DNA of 64,000 bases from Silicimonas sp963779765 (lineage in GTDB: Bacteria > Pseudomonadota > Alphaproteobacteria > Rhodobacterales > Rhodobacteraceae). Positions within the stretch are counted from its first letter, which is position 1. The number at the start of each line of letters is the position of its first letter. Under the pieces are notes generated by a model. It saw nothing but the letters and a program-made list of their open reading frames with translations, was not told the DNA's origin and did not search any database. Shown piece after piece: positions 52,440-63,357 of the stretch. Position numbers and translations under genes: made by a program. The stretch is taken from NCBI GenBank assembly GCA_963779765.1, contig CAVZZP010000002.1, forward strand, positions 868,001 through 932,000, in the 5' to 3' direction.

Positions 52440-53027
52440 ATGACACCTGACATTCTTCTCGCCCTCGCCGGCTTCGCTCTCGTCACCTCGATCACACCGG
52501 GGCCGAACAATCTGATGTTGATGGCGTCGGGCGCAAACTTCGGTTTTCGTCGCAGCGTGCCTCACATGCTGGGCATCAGTCTCGGCCATATGCTGATGAT
52601 GGTGCTTATTGGCCTGGGCCTGTTTCGTATCTTCGAGGCGTTCCCGGTGCTGCATTTGGCGATGAAGGTCCTGGGCGCCGCGTATCTCCTTGCACTCGCC
52701 TGGAAAATCGCGCGCGCCGCGCCGCCCGAAGCGTCCGAGGCGTCGGGCAGCCCCATGAGTTTCATGCAGGCGGCAGCCTTCCAGTGGGTCAACCCAAAGG
52801 GATGGTTCATGGCCCTGACGGCAATGACCGTCTACGCCCCGCCCGACAGCGCCATCGCGGTTCTCGCGGTGTCCGCCGTCTTCGCTCTCGTCAACCTGCC
52901 CTCGGTCAGCCTCTGGACCCTTCTCGGGCGCGAGGTGAAGCGCCTTCTGACAAGTGCCGCTCGACTTCGCGCGTTCAACTGGACGATGGCCGCGCTTCTT
53001 GTCCTGTCGCTGACGACGATCCTCTAG
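52440..53027 (+). CDS. LysE family amino-acid exporter
   Basis: 195 residues with six hydrophobic spans. LVTSITPGPNNLMLMASGAN is the LysE/RhtB signature, and AAAFQWVNPKGWFMALTAMT is typical of the family. It exports an amino acid or derivative through the inner membrane, driven by the proton gradient. No clear Shine-Dalgarno sequence precedes the ATG. Divergent from an Lrp gene; its end overlaps the MAPEG gene by 4 nt, convergently. Confidence 0.88.
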   Translation: MTPDILLALAGFALVTSITPGPNNLMLMASGANFGFRRSVPHMLGISLGHMLMMVLIGLGLFRIFEAFPVLHLAMKVLGAAYLLALAWKIARAAPPEASEASGSPMSFMQAAAFQWVNPKGWFMALTAMTVYAPPDSAIAVLAVSAVFALVNLPSVSLWTLLGREVKRLLTSAARLRAFNWTMAALLVLSLTTIL

Positions 53028-53509
53028 GTGAGCAGACGCCAAAACGTCCAGAGCGTGGCGAGGACCGTCGGATAGAAGCTCGCGGCGAAGCCGAAGGCCC
53101 GGAGCGGCGGCGAGAGGTGGTATCCGATCCAGAACGCCAGCCGTGCAATGCCGAACGCGACACCAAGAACGACGGCCGTAACCCCGCCGAGCCATGACGC
53201 CACGAATGGCCACAGAAGCAGGGCGAGGACGCATTGTTCGATCGTGTTAGTCAGAACGCGCTGATCGATCTCGGCACCTGAGCCCGGAACGAAGGGTTGA
53301 CCGTCGATGCTGGCGTCGTCGAAGAAGCGCCGCTGCGCGATGCGTCCGACGATCAGCATCAGGAAAAGTCCGGCCGGCAGGAATGCGTAGATCAGCGCAA
53401 TGTTCAGAGGCAGGAAAGGCTGCGGACCGTAGGACGGACCGATCACGACGCCCACGGACCAGAGCGCGCCGGCCGCCATGCCGATCAGGATCCTGCCACG
53501 CCTACCCAT
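53024..53509 (-). CDS. MAPEG family membrane protein
   Basis: 161 residues with four hydrophobic segments. The RVLTNTIEQCVLALLLWPFV motif is the ExxxQ-like region of MAPEG (glutathione/eicosanoid) proteins. Exact activity unknown. The start at 53509 (MGRRGRILIGMAAGA) is used; the frame stays open upstream to 53605. Confidence 0.78.
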   Translation of the reverse strand: MGRRGRILIGMAAGALWSVGVVIGPSYGPQPFLPLNIALIYAFLPAGLFLMLIVGRIAQRRFFDDASIDGQPFVPGSGAEIDQRVLTNTIEQCVLALLLWPFVASWLGGVTAVVLGVAFGIARLAFWIGYHLSPPLRAFGFAASFYPTVLATLWTFWRLLT

Positions 53510-53554
53510 CACAATCCTCCAGGCTTCTTCTGTCCCTAAGTACTCTGGGGTAGC

Positions 53555-53577
53555 GCGAGGGGGCAACGCCCCCTCGC
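53555..53577. terminator. Hairpin downstream of the mutase gene
   Basis: Perfect 10-bp stem GCGAGGGGGC / GCCCCCTCGC with an AAC loop, between the mutase stop and the MAPEG start (both minus). No U-run follows. Confidence 0.4.
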
Positions 53578-53612
53578 CAAAGGCGACGGCCCCAGGCCGG
53601 CGCAACGTGGCG

Positions 53613-55728
<2,116 letters not shown>

Positions 55729-55803
55729 GGGCGGTGCTCCTTCGGCAGGATGCCCCTTCGGTTTTGGCGCGGGGCACATATATTCTTCTGGAACGGAGAC
55801 GAC

Positions 55804-56259
55804 ATGAACAAGTCTATCGCCTTGAGGAGTATGGCTTTGCTCGCCGCCGCCTGGGGACTTTCAGCAGCGGCCCAGGACACGGCCGCCGAGCGCTGGCAGA
55901 CAGCGCCGGAGGTTGTTCTAGAGGCGTCGGACCTGACGCTCGAGGAGTTCGAGTGGATCGCGCGGCCGATCGTTGTCTTCGCTGACTCTCCCGCCGACCC
56001 GGCGTTCCGGCAGCAGATGGAGTTCCTCGCCGAGCGGCCCGCGGCGCTCGTCGAACGTGACGTCGTGGTCATCGTCGACACGGATCCTTCGGCGCAGACT
56101 GCGATCCGCAAGACCCTTCGGCCCCGCGGCTTCCAGATGACCCTGATCGGAAAAGACGGTCGCGTGGTTCTGAGAAAGCCTTTCCCCTGGCATGTCCGCG
56201 AGATCACGCGGTCCATCGACAAGCAGCCCATCCGCATACAGGAACTTCGCGGGGAATGA
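55804..56259 (+). CDS. DUF4174 family exported protein
   Basis: 151 residues. Signal peptide MNKSIALRSMALLAAAWGLS (cleavage after AAAQ region), then a DUF4174 domain of thioredoxin-like pattern: WIARPIVVFADSPADPAF, VERDVVVIVDTDP, GFQMTLIGKDGRVVLRKPFP and the C-terminal REITRSIDKQPIR. No CxxC. It is the only plus-strand gene within the mcm-pccA block, so it splits what would otherwise be one operon. Confidence 0.8.
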   Translation: MNKSIALRSMALLAAAWGLSAAAQDTAAERWQTAPEVVLEASDLTLEEFEWIARPIVVFADSPADPAFRQQMEFLAERPAALVERDVVVIVDTDPSAQTAIRKTLRPRGFQMTLIGKDGRVVLRKPFPWHVREITRSIDKQPIRIQELRGE

Positions 56260-56267
56260 CGTCGCGG

Positions 56268-56283
56268 CCCCGCTGCCGCGGGG
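56268..56283. terminator. Hairpin between convergent DUF4174 gene and unknown gene
   Basis: CCCCGC / GCGGGG stem with a TGCC loop. Lies between convergent stops at 56259 and 56312. No U-tract. Confidence 0.35.
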
Positions 56284-56311
56284 CGGTCCGGCGCGTATGA
56301 CCTGACTGGTG

Positions 56312-56872
56312 TCACCAGAACCTCCACCAAGGCTTACTATGGTTGCCAATCGGCAGTCCGAGGCGCGGCAACTCGCCGGACAGACGCATCAGGCCGACAG
56401 GCGGACCGTCCAGGGTGTCGATGCCGGTGATTTCCCGAAAGACGTTGGCAGGGATCGCGGCATCGACGTGGCACATCTCCCCAGCCTTGCCCGCCCCCAG
56501 GTCGGAGCGAAGCCGCTCGAGGCTTACGGGAAGTCTGCCAGCGACCGTCAGGCCAGTGTCATCGCCAGTGAAGCACGCGCTCCAACGCTCGGAGCCATCC
56601 TGGTGAAACCGCACCGTCTTCGTCTCGGTGTCGACCGCGAGTTCCAGAACGAGGATCGGGCTGGTCATCGAAAGGAGGTCATAGTCCGCCGCGCTGTACG
56701 CATCTTTCGCGTCCAGATTGCTCCAGACGAGGAAGTGGTTTCCGATGTCGACCGCCGAAGCGGGTCCGGCGCCATCCGGGTCCGGCGTTGCCGTCAGCAC
56801 GACGCCCGCTGCGGACAGCAACGCCTGAGCCGTGTCCGCGGGGGTGGCGACGAGAGTGACAGTTCTCTCCAT
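56312..56872 (-). CDS. Conserved hypothetical protein, 186 aa
   Basis: I do not recognise the family. It is a soluble protein with many beta-type segments (LVATPADTAQALLSAAGVVL, SMTSPILVLELAVDTETKTV, AACF-like SACFTGDDTG). It ends 53 bp before the hairpin region and starts 1 bp after pccA, so it is probably translated with pccA. A role linked to carboxylase function is only inferred from position. Confidence 0.6.
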   Translation of the reverse strand: MERTVTLVATPADTAQALLSAAGVVLTATPDPDGAGPASAVDIGNHFLVWSNLDAKDAYSAADYDLLSMTSPILVLELAVDTETKTVRFHQDGSERWSACFTGDDTGLTVAGRLPVSLERLRSDLGAGKAGEMCHVDAAIPANVFREITGIDTLDGPPVGLMRLSGELPRLGLPIGNHSKPWWRFW

Positions 56873-56873
56873 C

Positions 56874-58874
56874 TCACTCGAATTCCATGATGACGTCGTC
56901 GACCTTTAGGCTGTCACCCGCAGCAGCGTTGATTTTCACCACGACGCCCTTCTTCTCGGCACGAAGGATGTTCTCCATCTTCATCGCCTCGACCGTGCAA
57001 AGCGACTGGCCTTCCTGCACCTCGTCCCCCTCCTCGACGTCGATCTTCACGATCAGGCCCGGCATGGGGCACAGAAGCAGCTTCGAGGTATCGGCCGGCG
57101 TCTTCTCCGGCATGCGCGCCGCCAGTTCCTGCTGCCTTGGTGTTCGGATCGTCACCGAGAGGTCGGCGCCGCGAGAGCGGACGCGGAAGCCGTGGGTGTG
57201 TTTGCCGACCTTGAGGATCAACGGGTCGCCATTCACGCTGAGGCGGGAAAGCGGCTGTCCTGGCGTCCAATCGCTTTCGACCCGCATCGTGGCGCCATCG
57301 TCGAAGGTAACCGTCGATCCTGCGGGGTCGGCGTCGATGCGGACCGCGAACGTCTCGCCCTGAAGCTGCGCGATCCAATGATTGCCCACGCGCCGCTCAT
57401 GGTTCCCCATGCGGCCCGAGATGCGGGTTCGCCGGATTTCGGCTACACGGTTCATCGCCGTGGTGGCGGCGGCGAACCGGCGGAGGTCATCGCGGCCGAG
57501 TGTCACCCCACCGAAGCCCTCGGGGTATTCTTCGGCAATGAATGCGGTGGTCATGTTGCCCGACACGAACTTGGGATGGTCCATCACGGCGGCGAGGAAA
57601 GGGATGTTGTGACCGATGCCCTCGACCTCGAAGGCATCGAGGGCGGTGCGCATCTCTTCGATCGCCTCGCCCCGGGTGGGCGCCCAGGTGCAGAGCTTGG
57701 CGATCATGGGATCGTAGAACATGCTGATCTCGCCGCCCTCGAAGACACCGGTGTCATTGCGGACGGCCCGCGTCTTTTCGGAAATCTCCTCGGGCGGACG
57801 GTAACGCGTCAGTCGGCCGATGGACGGGAGGAAGCCGCGATACGGGTCCTCGGCGTAGAGCCGCAACTCGATGGCCCAGCCATTTATGCCCACGTCCGCC
57901 TGAGTGATCGATAGAGGTTCACCCGCCGCAACGCGGATCATCTGCTCGACAAGGTCGACCCCGGTGATGAGCTCGGTCACTGGGTGTTCGACCTGGAGGC
58001 GCGTGTTCATCTCGAGAAAGTAGAAGTTGCGTTCGCCGTCGACGATGAACTCGACGGTGCCTGCGCTGGCGTATCCGACGGCGTGAGCAAGTGCGAGTGA
58101 CTGCTCGCCCATGGCGCGTCGCGTGTCCTCGTCGAGGAAGGGTGACGGCGCTTCTTCGATCACCTTCTGGTTCCGGCGCTGGATCGAGCACTCCCGCTCA
58201 TTTAGATAGACGCCGTTTCCATGGCTGTCGCACAGCACCTGGATTTCGATGTGCCGGGGCTGTGTAACGAACTTTTCGATGAAAATGCGGTCGTCGCCGA
58301 AGGAATTCGCGGCCTCGTTCTTCGAAGATTGGAACCCCTCGCGCGCCTCCTGGTCGGTCCAGGCGATCCGCATTCCCTTGCCGCCCCCGCCCGCGCTGGC
58401 CTTGATCATCACCGGATAACCGACCTGTCCCGAGATCTGCACCGCCTCGTCCGCGTCGGCGACCAAGCCCATATAACCGGGGACCGTCGAGACACCCGCC
58501 TCCTGAGCGATCTTTTTCGACGTGATCTTGTCGCCCATAGCCTCGATCGCGCGCTTGGGCGGACCCACGAAGGCGATCCCTGCGTTATCAAGGGCAGCGG
58601 CGAACTTCGGGTTCTCGGACAGGAAACCATAGCCTGGGTGCACCGCTTCGGCGCCGGACGCGTGAATGGCATCCATGATCCGGTCGATGACGATATAGGA
58701 CTGGTTCGCGGGCGACGGTCCGATGTGCACCGCCTCGTCCGCCATCCTGACGTGAAGTGCGCCCTCGTCCGCGTCGGAATACACTGCGACCGTAGCGATG
58801 CCCATCTTGCGTGCGGTCTTGATGACCCTGCACGCAATCTCGCCTCGGTTGGCGATCAGGATCTTCTTGAACAT
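56874..58874 (-). CDS. pccA: Propionyl-CoA carboxylase alpha subunit (biotin carboxylase and BCCP)
   Basis: Carboxylates its own biotin with ATP and bicarbonate for propionyl-CoA carboxylation. 666 residues: biotin carboxylase domain (1-450) with KILIANRGEIACRVIKTARK, the ATP-grasp loop MIKASAGGGGKGMR and EMNTRLQVEHPVTE, a BT linker, and the C-terminal biotinyl domain with the carrier lysine in VEAMKMENIL. It is separated from pccB by three small genes. With pccB and the downstream mutase it forms the methylmalonyl-CoA route. Confidence 0.95.
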   Translation of the reverse strand: MFKKILIANRGEIACRVIKTARKMGIATVAVYSDADEGALHVRMADEAVHIGPSPANQSYIVIDRIMDAIHASGAEAVHPGYGFLSENPKFAAALDNAGIAFVGPPKRAIEAMGDKITSKKIAQEAGVSTVPGYMGLVADADEAVQISGQVGYPVMIKASAGGGGKGMRIAWTDQEAREGFQSSKNEAANSFGDDRIFIEKFVTQPRHIEIQVLCDSHGNGVYLNERECSIQRRNQKVIEEAPSPFLDEDTRRAMGEQSLALAHAVGYASAGTVEFIVDGERNFYFLEMNTRLQVEHPVTELITGVDLVEQMIRVAAGEPLSITQADVGINGWAIELRLYAEDPYRGFLPSIGRLTRYRPPEEISEKTRAVRNDTGVFEGGEISMFYDPMIAKLCTWAPTRGEAIEEMRTALDAFEVEGIGHNIPFLAAVMDHPKFVSGNMTTAFIAEEYPEGFGGVTLGRDDLRRFAAATTAMNRVAEIRRTRISGRMGNHERRVGNHWIAQLQGETFAVRIDADPAGSTVTFDDGATMRVESDWTPGQPLSRLSVNGDPLILKVGKHTHGFRVRSRGADLSVTIRTPRQQELAARMPEKTPADTSKLLLCPMPGLIVKIDVEEGDEVQEGQSLCTVEAMKMENILRAEKKGVVVKINAAAGDSLKVDDVIMEFE

Positions 58875-58976
58875 GCTCGGTCTCCCCCGAGAGGCGCCAG
58901 GCGACGCCCCGTGCGTTCTTTAATTGCCGTGACCGGCCGTGCCGAAGCGTGACTTAAACGGTCTTCGCGCGATGGT

Positions 58977-59021
58977 GGAAAAACAAAGGTCCGCTGCGTC
59001 GCAATCGGACGGCAGCGGACC
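58977..59021 (-). terminator. Intrinsic terminator of the 66-aa lipoprotein gene
   Basis: Stem GGTCCGCTGC / GCAGCGGACC (10 bp, 14-nt loop) followed on the minus strand by TTTGTTTTT. The strongest rho-independent terminator in the window. It separates this small gene from pccA. Confidence 0.8.
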
Positions 59022-59060
59022 CTGCAATGTTTGGGGCGCGCAGGCCCCTTCGTCAGTACG

Positions 59061-59261
59061 TCAGAAGTTGTTCGACACGGCGCCAGCGGCGCCGCCGATG
59101 ACAGCGCCTTCGATGCACTTGCCGTTGACGAAGACTTCGCCAGCGATGCAGCCGGCGGCCGCGCCCACGGCAGCACGCTCGAGGTCGCTGTTGAGTTCGT
59201 CACAGGCCGTGAGGCCGGCGAAAGAGAAAGCGGCAAGGGCGAGAACGGTTTTCTTATGCAT
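59061..59261 (-). CDS. Small glycine-rich lipoprotein
   Basis: 66 residues: signal MHKKTVLALAAFSFAGLTAC with lipobox LTAC (lipid Cys20), then DELNSDLERAAVGAAAGCIA and EGAVIGGAAGAVSNNF. The AAVGAAAG and GAVIGGAAGA runs are glycine-zipper-like and may form an outer-membrane hairpin. It has its own strong terminator. Function unknown. Confidence 0.8.
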   Translation of the reverse strand: MHKKTVLALAAFSFAGLTACDELNSDLERAAVGAAAGCIAGEVFVNGKCIEGAVIGGAAGAVSNNF

Positions 59262-59583
59262 GATGTGGTGCCTCCTGATCGGGGTTGTTGGTCTTCCAAC
59301 CCAGCAAAGGCCTCATTTGGTTCCCGATAGGCAATAACAATCGCATCGGCACCGGCGCAATCGGCGATGGGCCGCGCAAGACACGAAGGTCCGACCGGTA
59401 AATTCCGGTCGGACCCGCGTGAAGGGGAAGGGTAACGGTTTTGACAAAGCGAGGCGCCGTGTCTGCTGGAGGGTGACGCCTCTTCCCCGACTGTGCACGA
59501 GACGGAAATTATCGCAAAGCCTTTTGCAAAATCGCTGTCTCGACCGGCGACTCTCCGCCAACCCATGGGAAATGCGGGCGAAA
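59262..59583. other. 322-bp gene-free region with a perfect hairpin
   Basis: Between the 66-aa lipoprotein gene and the 119-aa gene (both minus). Contains the terminator at 59388-59415 and presumably the lipoprotein promoter. No further gene is convincing. Confidence 0.35.
59388..59415 (-). terminator. Intrinsic terminator of the 119-aa gene
   Basis: Perfect 11-bp stem GGTCCGACCGG / CCGGTCGGACC with a 6-nt loop, followed on the minus strand by TTCGTGTCTT. Confidence 0.65.
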
Positions 59584-59943
59584 TCATGCCACCCAAGTCC
59601 CGTCGAAGGCATCTGGGAAGGCTGCGCGAGCGCGAGGCTCGTCGATCTTTAGAAGAGCCTCATAGCTTTCGGGGTCGAATGGATCCTCGGCTGGAATCAC
59701 CTCCCGGCCGAAAAGCCAGGACAAACGGCCCGCATCCAGATTGCCGCGCTCAAAAGGTTCAGGCCCGAAATAGTCCCAAAGACACGCCATGAACGCCGCG
59801 TCCGCCGAGCGGTCGGACGTCTTGCGGTCCGCGTAACGTTCGCGACGGATCAGGGGGGTGACCCCTTTGGGGTTGCCGCGCCGTATGGTGAACTGGAGGT
59901 CCGTTCCTGGGAAGCGACCGGGAAATCCCCTGTGCTTCAGCAT
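59584..59943 (-). CDS. Conserved hypothetical protein, 119 aa
   Basis: I do not recognise the family. It is a basic N-terminal part (MLKHRGFPGRFPGTDLQFTI, then RRGNPKGVTPLIRRERYADR) followed by an acidic C-terminal part (FDPESYEALLKIDEPRARAA). No signal peptide. It lies between pccB and pccA on the same strand, and as I recall this position is kept in related genomes. Confidence 0.6.
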   Translation of the reverse strand: MLKHRGFPGRFPGTDLQFTIRRGNPKGVTPLIRRERYADRKTSDRSADAAFMACLWDYFGPEPFERGNLDAGRLSWLFGREVIPAEDPFDPESYEALLKIDEPRARAAFPDAFDGTWVA

Positions 59944-59984
59944 GGGCCTGCCTCCATCCTTGCGGACCCGGCAGAAACCCTAGA

Positions 59985-60008
59985 CCGGACGCCGTGAACG
60001 GCGTCCGG
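59985..60008 (-). terminator. Hairpin downstream of the 40-aa lipoprotein gene
   Basis: Perfect 10-bp stem CCGGACGCCG / CGGCGTCCGG with a 4-nt loop, followed on the minus strand by TCTAGGGTTTCT. Confidence 0.6.
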
Positions 60009-60024
60009 CCGAAGAAAGTACTGA

Positions 60025-60147
60025 TCAGTACTTCGACATCGTGGGTTCTTCCATGACCGGGGTCTCGACCATGACTTCCTCTTGCTGAGCGCAAGCGGCG
60101 ACGATGGTGAAGAGGCCGATGGCCAGGATGGTTTTAGTGATCGACAT
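60025..60147 (-). CDS. Very small lipoprotein, 40 aa
   Basis: MSITKTILAIGLFTIVAACA, then QQEEVMVETPVMEEPTMSKY. A signal peptide with lipobox VAAC (Cys19) and a short acidic tail. It ends just before a perfect hairpin. Function unknown; such micro-lipoproteins recur in Rhodobacteraceae. Found only by reading past the longer frame to the ATG at 60147. Confidence 0.6.
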   Translation of the reverse strand: MSITKTILAIGLFTIVAACAQQEEVMVETPVMEEPTMSKY

Positions 60148-60387
60148 GACTGCCTCCTTCGATCCGTCGAGGCCGAGTTCTGAGCCCGGCCCCTGAAAGT
60201 GTCCCGCATCCCACAAGGAGAGTACGAGGCGATATCAACCGACCGAACACGCCCAACCAATGCCGGCGAGGCGTTTTCGGCGGTTAGGTGCTGATTAGCG
60301 CATTTTATTCTGCCGACGCCAGCCCTTCCGAGCGGGGCGGAAGAAAACCGCCTCATGTGGCACGAATACAGCACGAAGCCCGTCGTA

Positions 60388-61920
60388 TCAGAGAGGAATG
60401 TTGTCATGTTTTTTCCAAGGGTTCGTCAGCCGTTTGGTGCGCAGGGATGCAAAGGACCGACATACCCTCCGGCGTGTCGAATGTGGCATGATGACCTCGT
60501 CGATGAACCCGCGTTCCGCAGCGCGGAAGGGGTTCGCGAAATTCGCCTCGTACTCGGCGGCGCGCGTCTTGATCTTCTCGGGGTCTCCGAGCTCGGAACG
60601 GTAGAGGATCTCGGTCGCTCCCTTCGCCCCCATGACGGCGATCTGAGCCGTGGGCCACGCGTAATTGAAATCGCCACGTAGATGCTTCGACGCCATGACG
60701 TCGTAGGCGCCCCCATACGCCTTGCGCGTGATAACGGTAACCTTGGGGACTGTCGCTTCGCCATAGGCGAACAGCAGCTTCGCGCCGTGCTTGATGACCC
60801 CACCATATTCCTGCGCGGTTCCGGGCAGAAAGCCCGGCACGTCCACGAAGGTGAGGATCGGGATCTCGAAGGCGTCGCAGAAGCGGACGAAACGCGCGGC
60901 CTTCCGGGAGCTATCGATGTCGAGAACGCCGGCCAGCACCATCGGCTGGTTCGCGACGATGCCTACGGTCGTGCCTTCCAGCCGAATGAACCCGGTGACG
61001 ATGTTGGCCGCGAAATCCTTCTGGATTTCGTAGAAGTCGCCCTCGTCCGCAACCTTCAGGATCAGCTCCTTCATGTCGTAGGGCTGGTTAGGGTTCGCCG
61101 GGATCAGAGTATCGAGGCTGTCTTCGACCCGCTCTGGATCGTCGAAGAATGGGCGGGTCGGGGCCTTGTCGCGATTGTTGAGCGGCAGGAAATCGAACAG
61201 CCTTCTGATCTCAGCAAGCGCCTCGACATCGTCCCGGAAGGCGCCGTCGGCGACGCTGGATTTCTTCGTGTGGGTCGAGGCGCCGCCAAGTTGCTCGGCC
61301 GTCACGACCTCGTTCGTGACCGTCTTCACCACGTCGGGACCGGTGACGAACATGTAGGACGAATCCTGCACCATGAAGATGAAGTCGGTCATGGCCGGAG
61401 AATAGACCGCGCCACCTGCGCAGGGGCCCATAATGACGCTGATCTGCGGCACCACGCCCGACGCCATGATGTTGCGCTGGAATACTTCGGCATAGCCCGC
61501 GAGGCTCGCCACACCCTCTTGGATGCGGGCGCCGCCCGAGTCGTTGAGTCCGATCACGGGCGCGCCGTTCTGAAGCGCCATGTCCATGATCTTGCAAATC
61601 TTCTGCGCGTGCGTCTCGGAGAGCGACCCGCCGAAAACGGTGAAGTCCTGGCTGAAGACATAGACCATGCGGCCGTTGATCGTGCCCCAGCCCGTCACTA
61701 CGCCGTCGCCCGCCGGCTTCTGCTTCTCCATTCCGAAATCCGTCGCCCTGTGGGTAACGAACATGTCGAACTCTTCGAAGGACCCCTCGTCGAGAAGAAG
61801 CTCGACCCGCTCGTGCGCCGTCAGCTTGCCCTTGGCGTGCTGCGCCGCGATGCGCGTCTCGCCGCCACCCGCACGAGCCTGAATGCGCCGCGCCTCGAGC
61901 TGGGCAAGAATATCGGACAT
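60388..61920 (-). CDS. pccB: Propionyl-CoA carboxylase beta subunit
   Basis: Carboxyltransferase subunit that moves CO2 from biotin to propionyl-CoA. 510 residues: AHERVELLLDEGSFEEFDMF, VTGWGTINGRMVYVFSQDFT, SGGARIQEGVASLAGYAEVF, the oxyanion pairs around GPCAGGAVYSPA, and KAYGGAYDVMASKHL. The C-terminal KHDNIPL is typical. The start is ATG at 61920 (MSDILAQLEARR). Upstream lies a cluster of TTTGC repeats resembling PccR targets. Confidence 0.95.
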   Translation of the reverse strand: MSDILAQLEARRIQARAGGGETRIAAQHAKGKLTAHERVELLLDEGSFEEFDMFVTHRATDFGMEKQKPAGDGVVTGWGTINGRMVYVFSQDFTVFGGSLSETHAQKICKIMDMALQNGAPVIGLNDSGGARIQEGVASLAGYAEVFQRNIMASGVVPQISVIMGPCAGGAVYSPAMTDFIFMVQDSSYMFVTGPDVVKTVTNEVVTAEQLGGASTHTKKSSVADGAFRDDVEALAEIRRLFDFLPLNNRDKAPTRPFFDDPERVEDSLDTLIPANPNQPYDMKELILKVADEGDFYEIQKDFAANIVTGFIRLEGTTVGIVANQPMVLAGVLDIDSSRKAARFVRFCDAFEIPILTFVDVPGFLPGTAQEYGGVIKHGAKLLFAYGEATVPKVTVITRKAYGGAYDVMASKHLRGDFNYAWPTAQIAVMGAKGATEILYRSELGDPEKIKTRAAEYEANFANPFRAAERGFIDEVIMPHSTRRRVCRSFASLRTKRLTNPWKKHDNIPL

Positions 61921-61982
61921 GAGCTTCCTCCTGAGGTCGTCGCCTGCACCTACTTCGCCGCGATCATCGAGAGAAGTGAAAA

Positions 61983-62030
61983 TTTGCAATATTTGCGAAA
62001 GGATCGACGCAAAAATTGCGAATGTGCGAA
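61983..62030. promoter_or_regulatory. PccR-like operator repeats before pccB and the MFS gene
   Basis: Direct repeats at 9-nt spacing: TTTGCAAT (61983-61990), TTTGCGAA (61992-61999), then ATTGCGAA (62015-62022) and GTGCGAA (62024-62030). PccR of R. sphaeroides is reported to act on TTTGCAAA-like repeats at pccB. Similar repeats precede the pccR gene at 63308. It sits between divergent pccB and the MFS exporter. Confidence 0.5.
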
Positions 62031-62074
62031 GCTTGGGGCGTCAAGTGGACAAGCTGAACTGTCCGGTCTAGATC

Positions 62075-63295
62075 ATGGCCATGACAACCCGACCCGTGGT
62101 GCGGTTTCTCGACCGGACTACTCCCCCGCATGTTGTGACCCTCGTTCTCATGGCCGGTCTCGGAGCCATGAACATGAGCGCGTTTCTCCCCTCGCTTACC
62201 CACATGGCCGAGCATTTCGGCACAAGCTATCAGGTGATGCAGCTCTCTGTGCCGCTCTATCTTGCGGTGACGGCGGTGATCCAGGTGGCGATCGGCCCCA
62301 TCAGCGATCGCTATGGACGGCGCATGGTCACGCTGGTCTCGCAGGGCATCTTCGTCTTCGCGATCCTCGGATGCATTGTCGCACCGACCGTCGAAAGCTT
62401 CCTTGTGTTCAGAATGCTGTCAGGTGCCGTCGCCGTAGGACTCGTCCTTTCGCGCGCCATCGTCCGCGACATGGTCAGTCAGGACGAGGCTGCGTCGATG
62501 ATCGGCTATGTCACCATGGGCATGGCACTTGTCCCGATGGTCGCGCCGATGATCGGAGGTGCGCTGGACGAAGCCTTCGGCTGGAAGTCGGTATTCTGGT
62601 TCCTGCTCGTCGCGGGCGTGGCCATCTGGGCGCTTTGCCTGACTGACCAGGGCGAAACTTCGGCAGGTGGCGGCGTGTCGTTCCGCAAGCAGGTCCGCGA
62701 CTATCCCGAGCTTCTGACCTCGCCCCGCTTCTGGGGTTATGTCTTCGCAGCCGCCTTCGCCAGCGGATCGTTCTTCGCATTCCTTGGCGCCGCCCCCTAT
62801 GTCGCGTCCGAGATCTTCGGGCTGTCGTCGTTCTGGTCTGGCTTCTGTCTGGGCGCGCCGGCCATCGGCTATGCGCTTGGCAACTATCTCTCCGGGCGCT
62901 TCTCCGTTCGCTATGGCGTCAACTGGATGGTGAAGATCGGCGCATCCATAGCCTCGGCGGGCCTCGGCGTCGCGTTCGTCCTGACGGCAATAGGCTTCAA
63001 CTCCGCCTTTCTCTTTTTCGGTTTCTGCACCTTCGTCGGCCTTGGCAACGGAATGGTCATTCCGAACGCCAGCGCCGGGATGCTGTCGGTCCGCCCGCAC
63101 CTTGCAGGAACGGCCTCGGGCCTTGGAAGCGCGATCATGATCGGCGGAGGCGCGGCCTTGTCGGTGCTCTCGGGCCTCGTCATCCAGGGCGGCGGGGGAA
63201 CGGTCGAGCTGCTTGCAATCATGTTGACCTCGGTCGTCCTCGGTCTTGCCTCGATCCTCTACGTCATCCGCCGCGAGCGTGCGATCCTGGTCTGA
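62075..63295 (+). CDS. MFS exporter of the Bcr/CflA drug-resistance type
   Basis: 406 residues with about twelve hydrophobic spans. VTLVLMAGLGAMNMSAFLPS, IGPISDRYGRRMVTLVSQ (the loop 2-3 motif), and LVLSRAIVRDMVSQDEAASM are characteristic. Substrate unknown. Divergent from pccB, and placed between pccB and pccR, which are normally closer. Confidence 0.88.
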   Translation: MAMTTRPVVRFLDRTTPPHVVTLVLMAGLGAMNMSAFLPSLTHMAEHFGTSYQVMQLSVPLYLAVTAVIQVAIGPISDRYGRRMVTLVSQGIFVFAILGCIVAPTVESFLVFRMLSGAVAVGLVLSRAIVRDMVSQDEAASMIGYVTMGMALVPMVAPMIGGALDEAFGWKSVFWFLLVAGVAIWALCLTDQGETSAGGGVSFRKQVRDYPELLTSPRFWGYVFAAAFASGSFFAFLGAAPYVASEIFGLSSFWSGFCLGAPAIGYALGNYLSGRFSVRYGVNWMVKIGASIASAGLGVAFVLTAIGFNSAFLFFGFCTFVGLGNGMVIPNASAGMLSVRPHLAGTASGLGSAIMIGGGAALSVLSGLVIQGGGGTVELLAIMLTSVVLGLASILYVIRRERAILV

Positions 63296-63307
63296 GCGCT
63301 GGACAGG

Positions 63308-63337
63308 TTTGCGGATTTGCTAAATGGTCTTTGCAGC
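63308..63337 (+). promoter_or_regulatory. PccR-like repeats before pccR
   Basis: TTTGCGGA (63308-63315), TTTGCTAA (63316-63323) and TTTGCAGC (63330-63337), ending 20 nt before the pccR ATG. This fits autoregulation by the protein encoded downstream. Confidence 0.45.
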
Positions 63338-63357
63338 TTTTAAGACGCTGGACGCAG

